The notes under the pieces: generated by a model | The model's database searches: none | Told to the model about the DNA's origin: nothing | What the model saw: only the letters and a program-made list of their open reading frames with translations | NCBI GenBank assembly: GCA_027449025.1 | Contig: DAIDMK010000008.1 | Coordinates: 40,509 to 104,508, forward strand | Direction of reading: 5' to 3' | Source: Lutibacter sp. | Lineage (GTDB): Bacteria; Bacteroidota; Bacteroidia; Flavobacteriales; Flavobacteriaceae | Length of the DNA: 64,000 nucleotides | Position numbers and translations under genes: made by a program | In this document: piece by piece, positions 28,301 to 37,812 of the stretch | Layout of the letters: every line of letters starts with the position of its first letter | Numbering within the stretch: position 1 is the stretch's first letter

Positions 28301-28571
28301 CGAAATATATGATGGTTTTTCACCAACAGGAAACGGCATAAATGACACGTTTAAAATAACCAATCTTCGAGAGCTTTATCCAAATTTTAAAGTGGAATTT
28401 TTTAACCGTTGGGGGAATTTAATTTATACCGCCAATGCCGCAAAACCAGATTGGAACGGAAGATTGCATGGAGATGGAGAATTGTCGCCAACTGGTGTTT
28501 ATTTCTTTATTATTCATTTCAACAAAAACGACAGAAAACCTATTCAACGAAGCTTATATCTAAGCAGATAA
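25323..28571 (+). CDS. large secreted T9SS substrate with 11 Ig-like repeats
   Basis: 1082 residues. Signal peptide (about 12-30). Then 11 repeats of about 65-90 residues, each with FC..(D/N)NPT(I/V)ANL, (L/V)WY, L(V/I)(D/N)G..YW and a second Cys before the last strand, so one disulfide per repeat is likely. A differently built unit (LLGGTPDTTGIWTG) sits between repeats 3 and 4, about residues 255-345. The C-terminal ~85 residues (GFSPTGNGINDTFKI, NRWGNLIY) form a CHU_C/gliding-motility type B sorting domain for T9SS export. Surface adhesin or structural protein. It is followed by its probable SprF and OmpA partners. Confidence 0.93.
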   Translation: MEKEKFLLPKKIALLLFFIALFNSNTSFSQCVNPTPTGATSQVFCKTDNSTIADLVASGGTIVWYDTPSGSGLYGGTEPLVNGNIYYADDVSGGSCSTSRLAVSVTIYGDFPTNVDVAVTKCAIDNPTIGNLSATGQNLAWYDAQTGGNLLPLTQLLVNGQTYWVQQTENGCTSDRFPTTVSLIDPVTPSTAPIQSFCNPPNPTIADLKASGASVLWYASETSTTPLKSTEVLIDGEDYWVATVTFPCVSSKRAQTTVVLDTAPNAGESSSLIVCEVDLVTTNLFDLLGGTPDTTGIWTGPSALSNGYLGTFDPETNTEGTYTYTVSSTLGICPDDSANISVTITVVPPPTTANSSQAFCEIEKATVANLSTNQNNVVWYDTETSTIALDPSETLVDGEDYWGALPDATSGCESAIRLKITATIIVIPPPTISQTNQAFCELDNPKVENLSPNSPEILWYDTEFSTIPLAPSEALVDGEDYWASQTDPASTCESATRLVVNVSFIIPNQPTITTITQTFCEIDNPTIANLNGTVWYSDDTFETIVAPSVLLIDGEDYWSRQAASTNCASDAITVVTVSIISPPPPTTSEQSQVFCANDIPTVDNLNPSGTGILWYASETSTAPLKPADLLVDGASYWASQTSTSGCESASRLMVTAVVNTTPPPTTTNANQSFCIKDYLPGNPTVANLSASGNGILWYATETSTTPLNSTDILVNGTYWATQTDAITGCKSASRLVVDVSVINPATPTTTELNQAFCLADKPTVANLQVSGTSIIWYANETDTTALKSTDSLINGEDYWAAASNASTGCESIARLRIIVSITDVPPATIVNVSQTFCESDLATIANLTVTGNGIVWYATQTDTTPLATTSLLINGASYWAAQSNATTGCESSVRVAANVALTIVKTPSIISQGNEFCKINNPTISDLNSNVSANNGGTISWYDSYPNGNLLNASTALIEGETYYAIETIANGCKSLNPLEVVVTLEACDEYDIEIYDGFSPTGNGINDTFKITNLRELYPNFKVEFFNRWGNLIYTANAAKPDWNGRLHGDGELSPTGVYFFIIHFNKNDRKPIQRSLYLSR

Positions 28572-28607
28572 TCAATAGTTTAAACAAATACATTTTAAAC
28601 CCAGAAA

Positions 28608-29543
28608 ATGAAAAACATACTAATATTATTTATTGCACTTATGACAACCATAGTAATGTGGTCTCAACAAGATGCACAATACACACAATATATGTACAAT
28701 ATGAGTGTTATAAACCCAGCCTATACAACCAGTAATATTGGGGTTGTAAATTTGGGCGCCTTGCACAGAACCCAATGGGTTGGTGCAAATGGGGCTCCCA
28801 AATCCTCCAATATTTTTGCACATACCCCACTTAATGAAAAAATTGAAGTCGGATTTTCTTTGGTCAATGATAATATCGGCGACGTGGTAAATGAAAACAA
28901 CCTTTATGCAGATTTTGCCTATAAATTAGATTTAGAAGAAAATGGCCAATTATCTTTTGGTTTAAAAGCTGGAGTCACTTTTTTTGATGTTAATTTTAAT
29001 GGGTTTGTTTTAGAATCTGGAGATGTTTTTACCGATCCGGATTTTGCCGAAAACATCAATCAGTCATTTTTTAACTTTGGAGCCGGAATTTATTACAATA
29101 CCGATCATTATTACGTTGGATTGTCTATTCCTGCACTTCTAAATGCAGATCATCTCGACAGAAACAATGGAAAATATCAAGGAACCGAGGAAGCGCATAC
29201 ATACTTAACTGGTGGTTATGTTTTTGAAATCAATGAATTGTTTAAATTTAAACCGGCATTTATGGCGAAAGCTGTAAAAGGAGCGCCTATTTCACTTGAT
29301 TTAACTGCCAATGTTCTATTCGACAATAAAGTTGAATTTGGTATTGGTTACAGATTGGAAGATGCACTTAGCGGCATGATAAATTTTAAAGCCACGCCCG
29401 AATTGAGAATTGGCTATGCTTACGACCATACAATTTCTAATTTAGGTCCGTTCAGTTCAGGTTCACATGAACTCTTTATTTTATATGACCTGGATATTTT
29501 AAACAAAAACAAAGGTTTCGACAAATCCCCAAGATTCTTTTAA
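28608..29543 (+). CDS. PorP/SprF family type IX secretion protein
   Basis: 311 residues. Signal peptide (1-20), then the family start QDAQYTQYMYNMSVINPAY and a 12-14 strand beta-barrel, ending in FILYDLDI before a short tail. SprF-like proteins are outer-membrane partners of T9SS substrates with type B sorting domains, and their genes typically follow the substrate gene, as here (36 bases). Likely needed to export or anchor the large repeat protein upstream. Confidence 0.92.
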   Translation: MKNILILFIALMTTIVMWSQQDAQYTQYMYNMSVINPAYTTSNIGVVNLGALHRTQWVGANGAPKSSNIFAHTPLNEKIEVGFSLVNDNIGDVVNENNLYADFAYKLDLEENGQLSFGLKAGVTFFDVNFNGFVLESGDVFTDPDFAENINQSFFNFGAGIYYNTDHYYVGLSIPALLNADHLDRNNGKYQGTEEAHTYLTGGYVFEINELFKFKPAFMAKAVKGAPISLDLTANVLFDNKVEFGIGYRLEDALSGMINFKATPELRIGYAYDHTISNLGPFSSGSHELFILYDLDILNKNKGFDKSPRFF

Positions 29544-29557
29544 AAACGACTTTCAAA

Positions 29558-31456
29558 ATGAAAAAAATACTACTTATACTTTTATTTCTCCCTTTTTCAA
29601 TACAACTTTCAGTTGCGCAAAATTTAAAGCGTGCAAACCAGTTATTTGAACGAAGAGCCTATTTAAACGCTGCAGAGCTGTTTTTAAATGAAGAACCTAA
29701 AACACAGGAAGTTTTAGAAAAATTGGGCGACTGTTATTATTTTAACACTAAGATGAGCGAAGCCGAACCTTGGTACAAGATGCTGTTTCAAACTTATGAA
29801 GGCAAGGTTGACCCAAATTATTTGTTTCGATATTCACAAGCGCTTAAAGGCGTTAAAAAGTTTGGGGAAGCTGATAAATGGTACCAAAAATATTTAGAGA
29901 AAAAACAAATTACGACCATAGAAAAACAGGAAACACTGCCCTTTTTTGAAGCTTTAAACAGTGAGATTAAAAAACCGTATATCGTTCATAAAGTTTCAGT
30001 AAATTCAGAATTTTCGGACTTTGGAGCATCCTTTTTTGGAGATAAAGTGGTTTTTGCCTCCACAAGAAATAACGAAAAGTTGTATGATTGGAACAACCAG
30101 CCTTATCTAGATTTATATCAGGCTAATGTTGATAGCAATCAAGAGTTAACCAATGTCGTTCCTTTTTCCGGAAACATAAACACCGCAATACACGAATCAA
30201 ATGCCGTGTTTACAAAAGATGGAAAAACAATGTATTTCACAAGAAATAATTACATTTCGGGCAAAAAAATTCGGGATAAAAATAAAGTGACCCAATTAAA
30301 AATCTACAAAGCCCAATTTATCAATAATGAATGGACAAACATTACGGAACTTCCATTCAATAATGATAACTATTCCGTTGAACATCCTGCACTCAGCCAA
30401 GATGAAAATCAATTGTATTTCGCGTCTGATATGCCTGGAACCATTGGTTCTTTCGATTTGTTTGTGGTGGATATCAATGCAGACGGAACATACGGAATTC
30501 CACAAAATTTAGGTCCTAAAATCAATACGGAACATCGGGAACAATTTCCTTTTGTAAGCGCTAAAAACATTTTGTACTTTGCCTCAGATGGTCATTTTGG
30601 CTTGGGCGGATTGGATATTTTCAAAAGTGAGATTTCTGATGAAAAATTTTCTACACCTATAAATCTAAGCAACATCATCAATAGCAATTTAGATGATTTC
30701 GCTTTTGTAATTGACGAAGAAAATGAAACTGGTTACTTTTCTTCAAACAGAGAAGGCGGCATTGGCGATGATGATATTTACCGTTTTACCCAAAAGAAAA
30801 TTTATGTAGTACATGGATTGGTTCAGGACAAAAATAGTTTAGAGCCACTTTCGGGAACCTTGGTTTCCTTATTCGATAAAAATAATGCTTTAATCAACAA
30901 AATGATTGTGGGCGAAGATGCCTCTTATTCTTTTGATGTTGATAATAATAGAACATATAAAATTATTGGAACGCGTAAATTATACGTCCCTTCTGAAATC
31001 GATTTTACAACAAATGAAAAAGGTGACATTGATAAAAATATTCAGCTATTAATGGAATTGTATACAGCAGTTGAAAAAGATATTGTTGTAGAAAACAATA
31101 AAACCCAAATCAAAATCAAGCCAATTTATTTTGATTTCGACAAATGGAATATTCGCAAAGATGCTGCTCTTGAGCTAAATAATGTAGTGAATATTATGAA
31201 AAAATATTCTGAAATAAGCATTGAAATTGGCGCACATACCGATGCTAGAGGAAGTGATGAATACAATATGGGTTTATCTCACAAACGTGCGAAATCTGTT
31301 ATGGACTATTTGATTAGCCAAGGAATTTCTGAAAGCAGGTTAAAATCTGAAGGCTTTGGGGAATCGCAACCTTTAAACCACTGTGTCAAACCTAAAATGT
31401 GCACAAGTAAACAATACAGCATTAATAGAAGGTGCGAATTTGTGCTTGCCAATTAA
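29558..31456 (+). CDS. OmpA-family protein with TPR, PD40 and peptidoglycan-binding domains
   Basis: 632 residues. Signal peptide (1-20), TPR-like helices (about 22-135), WD40-like PD40 propeller repeats (about 160-405, with LYFASD and GGLDIFKSE blades), a carboxypeptidase-regulatory-like beta domain (about 415-485), and a C-terminal OmpA domain (about 520-630). The OmpA domain has IEIGAHTDARGSDEYN and LSHKRAKSV, the residues that contact peptidoglycan. Similar in layout to PorE. It starts 14 bases after the sprF-like gene and ends the three-gene operon at a good terminator. Confidence 0.93.
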   Translation: MKKILLILLFLPFSIQLSVAQNLKRANQLFERRAYLNAAELFLNEEPKTQEVLEKLGDCYYFNTKMSEAEPWYKMLFQTYEGKVDPNYLFRYSQALKGVKKFGEADKWYQKYLEKKQITTIEKQETLPFFEALNSEIKKPYIVHKVSVNSEFSDFGASFFGDKVVFASTRNNEKLYDWNNQPYLDLYQANVDSNQELTNVVPFSGNINTAIHESNAVFTKDGKTMYFTRNNYISGKKIRDKNKVTQLKIYKAQFINNEWTNITELPFNNDNYSVEHPALSQDENQLYFASDMPGTIGSFDLFVVDINADGTYGIPQNLGPKINTEHREQFPFVSAKNILYFASDGHFGLGGLDIFKSEISDEKFSTPINLSNIINSNLDDFAFVIDEENETGYFSSNREGGIGDDDIYRFTQKKIYVVHGLVQDKNSLEPLSGTLVSLFDKNNALINKMIVGEDASYSFDVDNNRTYKIIGTRKLYVPSEIDFTTNEKGDIDKNIQLLMELYTAVEKDIVVENNKTQIKIKPIYFDFDKWNIRKDAALELNNVVNIMKKYSEISIEIGAHTDARGSDEYNMGLSHKRAKSVMDYLISQGISESRLKSEGFGESQPLNHCVKPKMCTSKQYSINRRCEFVLAN

Positions 31457-31474
31457 CAAACATTAATTTATTAT

Positions 31475-31503
31475 AAAAAGGCCGCCAGTAGCGGCTTTTT
31501 TAT
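31475..31503 (+). terminator. terminator of the T9SS substrate operon
   Basis: GCCGC (31481-31485), loop CAGTA, GCGGC (31491-31495), with an A run before and a T run after. It lies 20 bases after the OmpA-family stop. Confidence 0.8.
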
Positions 31504-31593
31504 AATAATTTGGGTACTTCATAAACGACATCTTGTGGTTAAATAAATTTTGGGTACAACTTTTGTTAACTTTACATGAATAAATTATGAATT

Positions 31594-34500
31594 ATGAGAA
31601 AAATTGCAGTGATACTTTCTGTCATTATTTTATCTTCGGTAAACGCTAAAGCGCAGCAACACTATAAAAACTATGATGGTCAGTGGAAAAAAGCACAAAA
31701 ATTTGAAGAAGCCAAGCTACCAAAATCTGCTTTAAATGAAGTTGAAAAAATATATATAAGCGCTAAAAAAGAAAATAATGCACCACAACTTATAAAAGCA
31801 TTGTTTTTTAAATCAAAATATGCTTTACTGCTTGAAGAAGATGCGCAACTTAATATCATCAATTCCTTCAAAAAAGAAATTTCAACAGCGGAATCCCCAA
31901 CTAAAAATATTCTTGAAAGTACTTTAGCCAATTTATATTGGCAATATTTTCAACTAAACCGATGGAAATTTTATAATAGAACCGCTACTGAAAATAAAGT
32001 GGACACATCCGATTTTAGAACCTGGGATCTACAAACGCTCTTTACTGAAATTCATTTGCATTTTCAAAAATCATTAGAAAATGGGCTGCTGACACAAAAA
32101 ACGGATTTGAACAAATTTAATGATATTTTAGATTTGCAGAAGGATTCCAAAATATTTCGTCCAACGCTGTTTGATTTTTTATCGCACAATGCCTTGGGTT
32201 TTTACAAAACAACTGAAAACTCCATTGCGAATCCCGCATACAAATTTGAAATATCCGACGAAAAATATCTCGCCAATTTCGAAGAGTTTTCAACAATAAA
32301 ACTAGAAACTCAGGATAGTTTATCGCTTCAATTTAATGCCCTAAAAATTTATCAAAAATTAGCGGCATTTCATCAAAAGGAAAATAACAACAATGCTTTT
32401 ATTGCGGTTGAACTGGAACGCTTGTCATTTGTAAAACAACATGCCACATTTAGTGAAAAAGAAAGGCTCTTTTTAAATTCATTCATCAGCCTAAAAAACG
32501 AATTTAAAGCATACGAAGCATCAACCTTAATCGATTTTGAAATAGCCTCTGTTTATAACAATCAGGCGAATGACTATGTACCTATTTCTAAAATAGAAAA
32601 TCAGTTTAAACGTGCAAAAGCACTTGAAATTTGTGAAGAAGCAATCGCCAAATTCCCAAAAAGTTTTGGCGCTCAAAAGTGCAATTCGCTAAAACAGCAA
32701 ATTCTCAGCTTGTCATTAAATATTGTTGCAGAAAAACTGGTACCCAATCAAAAAGATAACAAGGTATTGGTTACCTATAAAAATGTACCTAAGCTATATT
32801 TTCACATTTTTAAAATCACTGAAAAAGAAAAATTTGACTTCGCAAGAATTTACAACGATTCGGCGAAAATTGCTTTTATTAAAAAACTTGATTTAGTGAC
32901 CACTTTCAGTCAAACTTTAAAAACAGAGAATGATTTTCAACAACACAGTACCGAAATTTTAATTCCGCCTTTTGCCAACGGAAATTATTTAATTTATGCT
33001 TCAACCTACGAAACCCTAAACGCCAATAGCCTTTATGCCACGTCAATTATTCAGGCAACGGATATTGCAGTGATTGAAAACCGTCAAAATAATAGTAACA
33101 ACTATCAAATTGTTGATAGAAATACTGGAAAACCGTTAGTTGGCGCCAAAGTGAACATCAAAAATTACAATACAGGAAAATATAATGCGCCAATAAATGA
33201 AAATTATAGCACAGATAACAAAGGTCAAATAAATTTCAGGACAAAAAATCATTATAGAAATGTAGTGCTCACGGTGAATTACAACGAAGAAATAGCAGTT
33301 TTTGGCGACTATTATTTAAATGAAAGCCGCGAGATAAATCAGGAAACTGAAAATACCTTCATCAATTCATTTTTATTTACGGATCGAAGCATTTACAGGC
33401 CGGGACAACTCGTTTATTACAAAGGAATTGTGCTCAAAAGCCTAAAAAATAAATCGGAGGTTGTTGCAAATGAATTTGTGGAAGTCACTTTGTACAATGT
33501 CAATCGAGAAATTGTAAAATCTGTTGAATTGAAAACCAACGATTATGGTTCCTTTAGCGGCGAATTTATATTGCCAACCACCGGTTTAACAGGGCGTTAT
33601 TTTATTGAAGTTGAAGAAGGTTCACAGGAAAGTGAATTATATGATTTAATAGATGATTTAAATTTTTCTTCCACAGAAATATTGGTTGAAGAATACAAAC
33701 GCCCAAAATTTGAAGCAAAGTTTGAACCCATTACAGAAACCTATAAAATCAATGATTCCATTACTGTAAATGGTAGTGCTCTCGCCTTTGCAGGAAGCAA
33801 TATTACTGATGCCAAAGTAGCGTATCGGGTGCACAGAAAAGTACAATATCCAAAATGGTATTATTGGTATCGACCAATTTTTCCAAGCTCGCAAGGTCAG
33901 GAAATTAGCCACGGAGAAACAAAGACAGATGCTCAGGGAAATTTCAAGATTACTTTTAAGGCCATTCCGGACAAAAGTGTTGATAAAATAGACCTACCGA
34001 TATTTATTTACGAAGTCACTGCAGCTATTACAGATGTTAATGGTGAAACCCGCAGTGCTGTTACAGAAATAAAAGTTGGTTACCAGGCTATAATTGCCGA
34101 AATTAAAATTGCTGATGCAATTGACAAAAACAAAAAAGAAAACGCAATCATTCTTGAAACCAAAAACCTCAACAATGAAACAGTTTCTGCCAAAGGAAGT
34201 TTAAAAATTCACAAATTACAGGCACCTAAAAATGTATTGAGAACACGCCCTTGGAATGCACCAGATTATCAAGAAATAAGTGAAGAAGTCTTCAGAAACA
34301 AATTTCCAAATGAAGCTTATGCCAATGAAAATGAAATTAAAAACTGGCCAAAGGGAAATTTGGTTTTTGAAGAAAATTTTGATACCTCAAAAGAAACTAA
34401 AATTCGGTTGAAAAAAGTCCAAAATTGGGAATCGGGTCAGTATGTTGTTGAACTGGAAACCACAGATAAATTTGGACAGAAAGTTACAGATAAAAAGCTG

Positions 34501-37500
34501 TTTACCATTTTTAGCGAAACAGAAAATCAGGTTTCCGACAATCAGCTATTTTTAATTTCAACCGATAAACAAAGTTATAAACCCTATGAAAATGCAGTGC
34601 TCAAAATTGGTTCAGCCTCAAAAAATATTTTTGTAACAATAGACATTGAAAAAGACCACAAAATAATTGACACGCAAATTATTCATCTGGAGAATAACTC
34701 GAAATTCATTCAAATTCTGGTTACCGAAAAAGATTTGGGTGGATTTGCAATTCATTATAGTTTTAGCAATTTTAATGCTTTTAAAAGTGGCACTTTGCCT
34801 ATTTCAGTGCCTTATGCAAAAACAGCATTGGAAATTGAAACCGTAACTTTCAGGGATAAATTGCAACCTGGAGAAAATCAAACCTGGAGTTTTAAAGTCA
34901 AAGGAGAAAAGGGCGATAAAGTTGCCGCCGAAGTATTGGCAAGTATGTATGATGCTTCTTTGGATGAATTTAAAATCCATAGTTGGGAATTTAATCCAAT
35001 GGAACAACCGATTTATTATTCATATAACCAAAGAAATGCGAACAACAGTTTTGGGAACAGCTATTTTAATGTCGTGAATATCCCAGCATTTTATGACTAT
35101 TATGTGCATCACCTATTTGACCAGTTAAATTGGTTCGGATTTTATTTTAACAATTCTTTTAGGATTAGAGGAGTGGGCGCTGTTAAAATGATGCGAAAGA
35201 ATAATGAGGTCATTCAAGTTGCTGAAGATGAGGATGTAATGGAGGATGTTGCCTTCTCTAAAATCTCTGAAAATTTATCATTGGAGGAAGTTGTCACTGT
35301 TGGTTATGGAAAAGAAAAAGCACCCAAAAATGAGGAAAATCTTGAAAAGTTTGATTTATCATCCATTAAAATTAGAAAAAACTTTCAGGAAACAGCCTTT
35401 TTCTATCCGCATTTAACAACTGATAAAGACGGAAATGTTAGTTTTAATTTCACCGTTCCTGAGGCGTTGACTCGATGGAAATTGCAATTATTGGCACATA
35501 CCAAAGAATTGGCTTCAACAACCAAAACACTAACAACCGTTACACAAAAAGAACTGATGGTTTTACCAAATCCGCCACGATTTTTGCGAGAAGGCGACAC
35601 CATTGTGTTTTCAAGCAAAATATCCAATTTAACAGAAAATGTATTTTATGGAACTGCTGTTTTGGCATTAACCGATGCCATCACCGGGAAACAAATTGAT
35701 GATTTGTTGGGAAATAAATCTTCATCACAAAATTTCAAAATTAATGCAAAAGGAAATACACAAATTAGCTGGAATTTGAAAATTCCTGATGGAATTCAAG
35801 CCGTGCAATACAAAATCATAGCGAAAGCAAATGATTTTAGTGATGGTGAACAAAATGTATTGCCTGTATTGTCAAACAGACTATTGGTAACCGAAACCTT
35901 GCCTATGTGGGTTCGCAGCAAGCAAACCAAGACTTTTACTTTAGATAAGTTAAAAAATGCTTCGGATACGCTCAGCAACAATACTTCGGCTCCGCTCAGC
36001 AACCATTCGGCTACGCTTAAAAATCATAAATTAACACTAGAAATCACTTCCAATCCAGCTTGGTATGCTGTACAAAGTTTACCCTATTTAATGGAATATC
36101 CTTATGAATGTGCAGAGCAAACATTTTCTCGTTACTATGCAAATTCGCTGGCTTCGCATATTGTAAATTCAAACCCGCGCATCCAGGAAGTCTTCAATCA
36201 GTGGAAATCTAGTGATGCCCTGGTATCAAATTTGGAAAAAAATGAGGAATTGAAATCCATTATTATTCAGGAAACGCCTTGGTTGCGCGATGCACAAAGC
36301 GAAACCGAGCAGAAAAAACGCATCGCTTTGTTGTTCGATTTAAATAAAATGACGAACGACCAACAAGCTGCCATCAATAAATTAAAAGAACAACAGTTTA
36401 GCAACGGCGGTTTCCCTTGGTTTAAAGGAAGTCAGTACCCAAATCGTTATATCACCCAACATATCGCTGCAGGATTTGGACATTTAAAACAATTAAATGT
36501 TGCCATAAACGAAAAAACTGCTTCTGAAGTAATTTCAAAAGCCATCAACTTTTTAGATGAAGAAATTTTAGACGATTACAATAAGCTATTAACAGAAGCC
36601 AAAAGGCTAAAAGAAAAAGAAAAATCCGAAGAAAAAGGACTGAAAGCTGAAAGCGACTATCTCGCTAAAAATCATTTAGGAAATATTCAATTGCATTATT
36701 TATATATGCGCAGTTTTTATAAGGATGTGAAAATTTCTGAAAATGTACAAAAAGCCATAAATTATTACACAAAACAATCGGCAAGCTATTGGAAGGAATT
36801 CAATTTGTATTCAAAAGGAATGATTGCTTTGGTGCAACATAGAACGCAAAATAAAACCATGGCTTCAACTATTTTAAAATCGCTAAAAGAAAATAGCATT
36901 GTTAGTGAGGAATTGGGAATGTATTGGAAAGAAAATACCCCAAGCTGGTTTTGGCATCAAGCGCCTATCGAAACGCAAGCTTTGTTAATTGAAGTTTTTT
37001 CTGAAATTGAAAATAAAACCGCAACGGTTGATGAATTAAAAGTTTGGTTGTTGAAAAATAAGCAAACAAATAGCTGGAAAACAACAAAAGCGACCACTGA
37101 AGCCGTATATGCTTTATTGTTGCAAGGAAGTGATTGGCTGTCCATAAACGAATCTGTTGAAGTCACTGTTGGCAAGCAAAAAATTGAACCATCAAATCCC
37201 GATAGCCATCGGGAGGAAAATGTAAAAATTGAAGCTGGAACAGGCTATTTTAAAACTTCATGGAAAGGAAGTGAAATTACATCAGAAATGGGAGAAGTAA
37301 CCATTTCAAAAAAAGACGAAGGTATTGCCTGGGGCGGATTGTATTGGCAATATTTTGAAGATTTAGATAAAATAACTTTCGCGGAAACACCACTTAAACT
37401 GAATAAAAAACTGTTCTTAAAATCGAATGCCGATAAAGGAAAATTGCTAACTGAAATAACCCAAAATACGCCCTTAAAAGTAGGTGATTTAATTACGGTA

Positions 37501-37809
37501 CGAATTGAATTAAAAGTTGACCGACCAATGGAATTTGTGCATATGAAAGATCTGCGCGCCAGTGGTTTGGAACCCATCAATGTGTTATCGGAATACAAAT
37601 GGCAAGATGGATTGGGGTATTATGAGAGTACTAAAGATGCTTCAACAAATTTCTTTTTTGAGAATTTAGCAAAAGGCGTTTATGTTTTTGAATATGATTT
37701 GCGTGTTAATAATGCCGGGAACTTCAGCAACGGAATTACTGATATCCAAAGTATGTATGCGCCGGAATTCAGCAGCCACAGTGAGGGAATTCGCATAAAG
37801 GTAAATTAA
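31594..37809 (+). CDS. bacterial alpha-2-macroglobulin with thioester
   Basis: 2071 residues. Signal peptide (1-20), helical N-terminal region to about 370, MG domains with FLFTDRSIYRPGQLVYYKG (about 590-610), the A2M family domain with TDKDGNVSFNF and ALTRWK (about 1270-1300), and the thioester motif CAEQ at 1506-1509 followed by the alpha/alpha-toroid TED domain. Bacterial A2Ms trap attacking proteases at the envelope. Oddities: a SusC-like LEEVVTVGYG motif at 1230-1239, and two in-frame repeat-derived insertions (about 1456-1476 and 1868-1874). No pbpC neighbour; monocistronic. Confidence 0.93.
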   Translation: MRKIAVILSVIILSSVNAKAQQHYKNYDGQWKKAQKFEEAKLPKSALNEVEKIYISAKKENNAPQLIKALFFKSKYALLLEEDAQLNIINSFKKEISTAESPTKNILESTLANLYWQYFQLNRWKFYNRTATENKVDTSDFRTWDLQTLFTEIHLHFQKSLENGLLTQKTDLNKFNDILDLQKDSKIFRPTLFDFLSHNALGFYKTTENSIANPAYKFEISDEKYLANFEEFSTIKLETQDSLSLQFNALKIYQKLAAFHQKENNNNAFIAVELERLSFVKQHATFSEKERLFLNSFISLKNEFKAYEASTLIDFEIASVYNNQANDYVPISKIENQFKRAKALEICEEAIAKFPKSFGAQKCNSLKQQILSLSLNIVAEKLVPNQKDNKVLVTYKNVPKLYFHIFKITEKEKFDFARIYNDSAKIAFIKKLDLVTTFSQTLKTENDFQQHSTEILIPPFANGNYLIYASTYETLNANSLYATSIIQATDIAVIENRQNNSNNYQIVDRNTGKPLVGAKVNIKNYNTGKYNAPINENYSTDNKGQINFRTKNHYRNVVLTVNYNEEIAVFGDYYLNESREINQETENTFINSFLFTDRSIYRPGQLVYYKGIVLKSLKNKSEVVANEFVEVTLYNVNREIVKSVELKTNDYGSFSGEFILPTTGLTGRYFIEVEEGSQESELYDLIDDLNFSSTEILVEEYKRPKFEAKFEPITETYKINDSITVNGSALAFAGSNITDAKVAYRVHRKVQYPKWYYWYRPIFPSSQGQEISHGETKTDAQGNFKITFKAIPDKSVDKIDLPIFIYEVTAAITDVNGETRSAVTEIKVGYQAIIAEIKIADAIDKNKKENAIILETKNLNNETVSAKGSLKIHKLQAPKNVLRTRPWNAPDYQEISEEVFRNKFPNEAYANENEIKNWPKGNLVFEENFDTSKETKIRLKKVQNWESGQYVVELETTDKFGQKVTDKKLFTIFSETENQVSDNQLFLISTDKQSYKPYENAVLKIGSASKNIFVTIDIEKDHKIIDTQIIHLENNSKFIQILVTEKDLGGFAIHYSFSNFNAFKSGTLPISVPYAKTALEIETVTFRDKLQPGENQTWSFKVKGEKGDKVAAEVLASMYDASLDEFKIHSWEFNPMEQPIYYSYNQRNANNSFGNSYFNVVNIPAFYDYYVHHLFDQLNWFGFYFNNSFRIRGVGAVKMMRKNNEVIQVAEDEDVMEDVAFSKISENLSLEEVVTVGYGKEKAPKNEENLEKFDLSSIKIRKNFQETAFFYPHLTTDKDGNVSFNFTVPEALTRWKLQLLAHTKELASTTKTLTTVTQKELMVLPNPPRFLREGDTIVFSSKISNLTENVFYGTAVLALTDAITGKQIDDLLGNKSSSQNFKINAKGNTQISWNLKIPDGIQAVQYKIIAKANDFSDGEQNVLPVLSNRLLVTETLPMWVRSKQTKTFTLDKLKNASDTLSNNTSAPLSNHSATLKNHKLTLEITSNPAWYAVQSLPYLMEYPYECAEQTFSRYYANSLASHIVNSNPRIQEVFNQWKSSDALVSNLEKNEELKSIIIQETPWLRDAQSETEQKKRIALLFDLNKMTNDQQAAINKLKEQQFSNGGFPWFKGSQYPNRYITQHIAAGFGHLKQLNVAINEKTASEVISKAINFLDEEILDDYNKLLTEAKRLKEKEKSEEKGLKAESDYLAKNHLGNIQLHYLYMRSFYKDVKISENVQKAINYYTKQSASYWKEFNLYSKGMIALVQHRTQNKTMASTILKSLKENSIVSEELGMYWKENTPSWFWHQAPIETQALLIEVFSEIENKTATVDELKVWLLKNKQTNSWKTTKATTEAVYALLLQGSDWLSINESVEVTVGKQKIEPSNPDSHREENVKIEAGTGYFKTSWKGSEITSEMGEVTISKKDEGIAWGGLYWQYFEDLDKITFAETPLKLNKKLFLKSNADKGKLLTEITQNTPLKVGDLITVRIELKVDRPMEFVHMKDLRASGLEPINVLSEYKWQDGLGYYESTKDASTNFFFENLAKGVYVFEYDLRVNNAGNFSNGITDIQSMYAPEFSSHSEGIRIKVN
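35960..36020 (+). repeat. short repeat array inside the A2M gene
   Basis: Three imperfect copies of CTTCGGCTCCGCTCAGCAAC with spacings of 24 and 21 bases, so the reading frame is kept. The encoded peptide repeats as (S)DTLSNN-TSAPLSNH-SATLKNH. The base composition is clearly richer in GC than the surrounding gene. Confidence 0.8.
37197..37214. repeat. palindromic element inside the A2M gene
   Basis: TCCCGAT-AGCC-ATCGGGA, a perfect 7-bp stem with a 4-base loop, read in frame as NPDSHRE. It resembles short palindromes common in Bacteroidota intergenic DNA (from general knowledge). Confidence 0.65.
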
Positions 37810-37812
37810 GTA

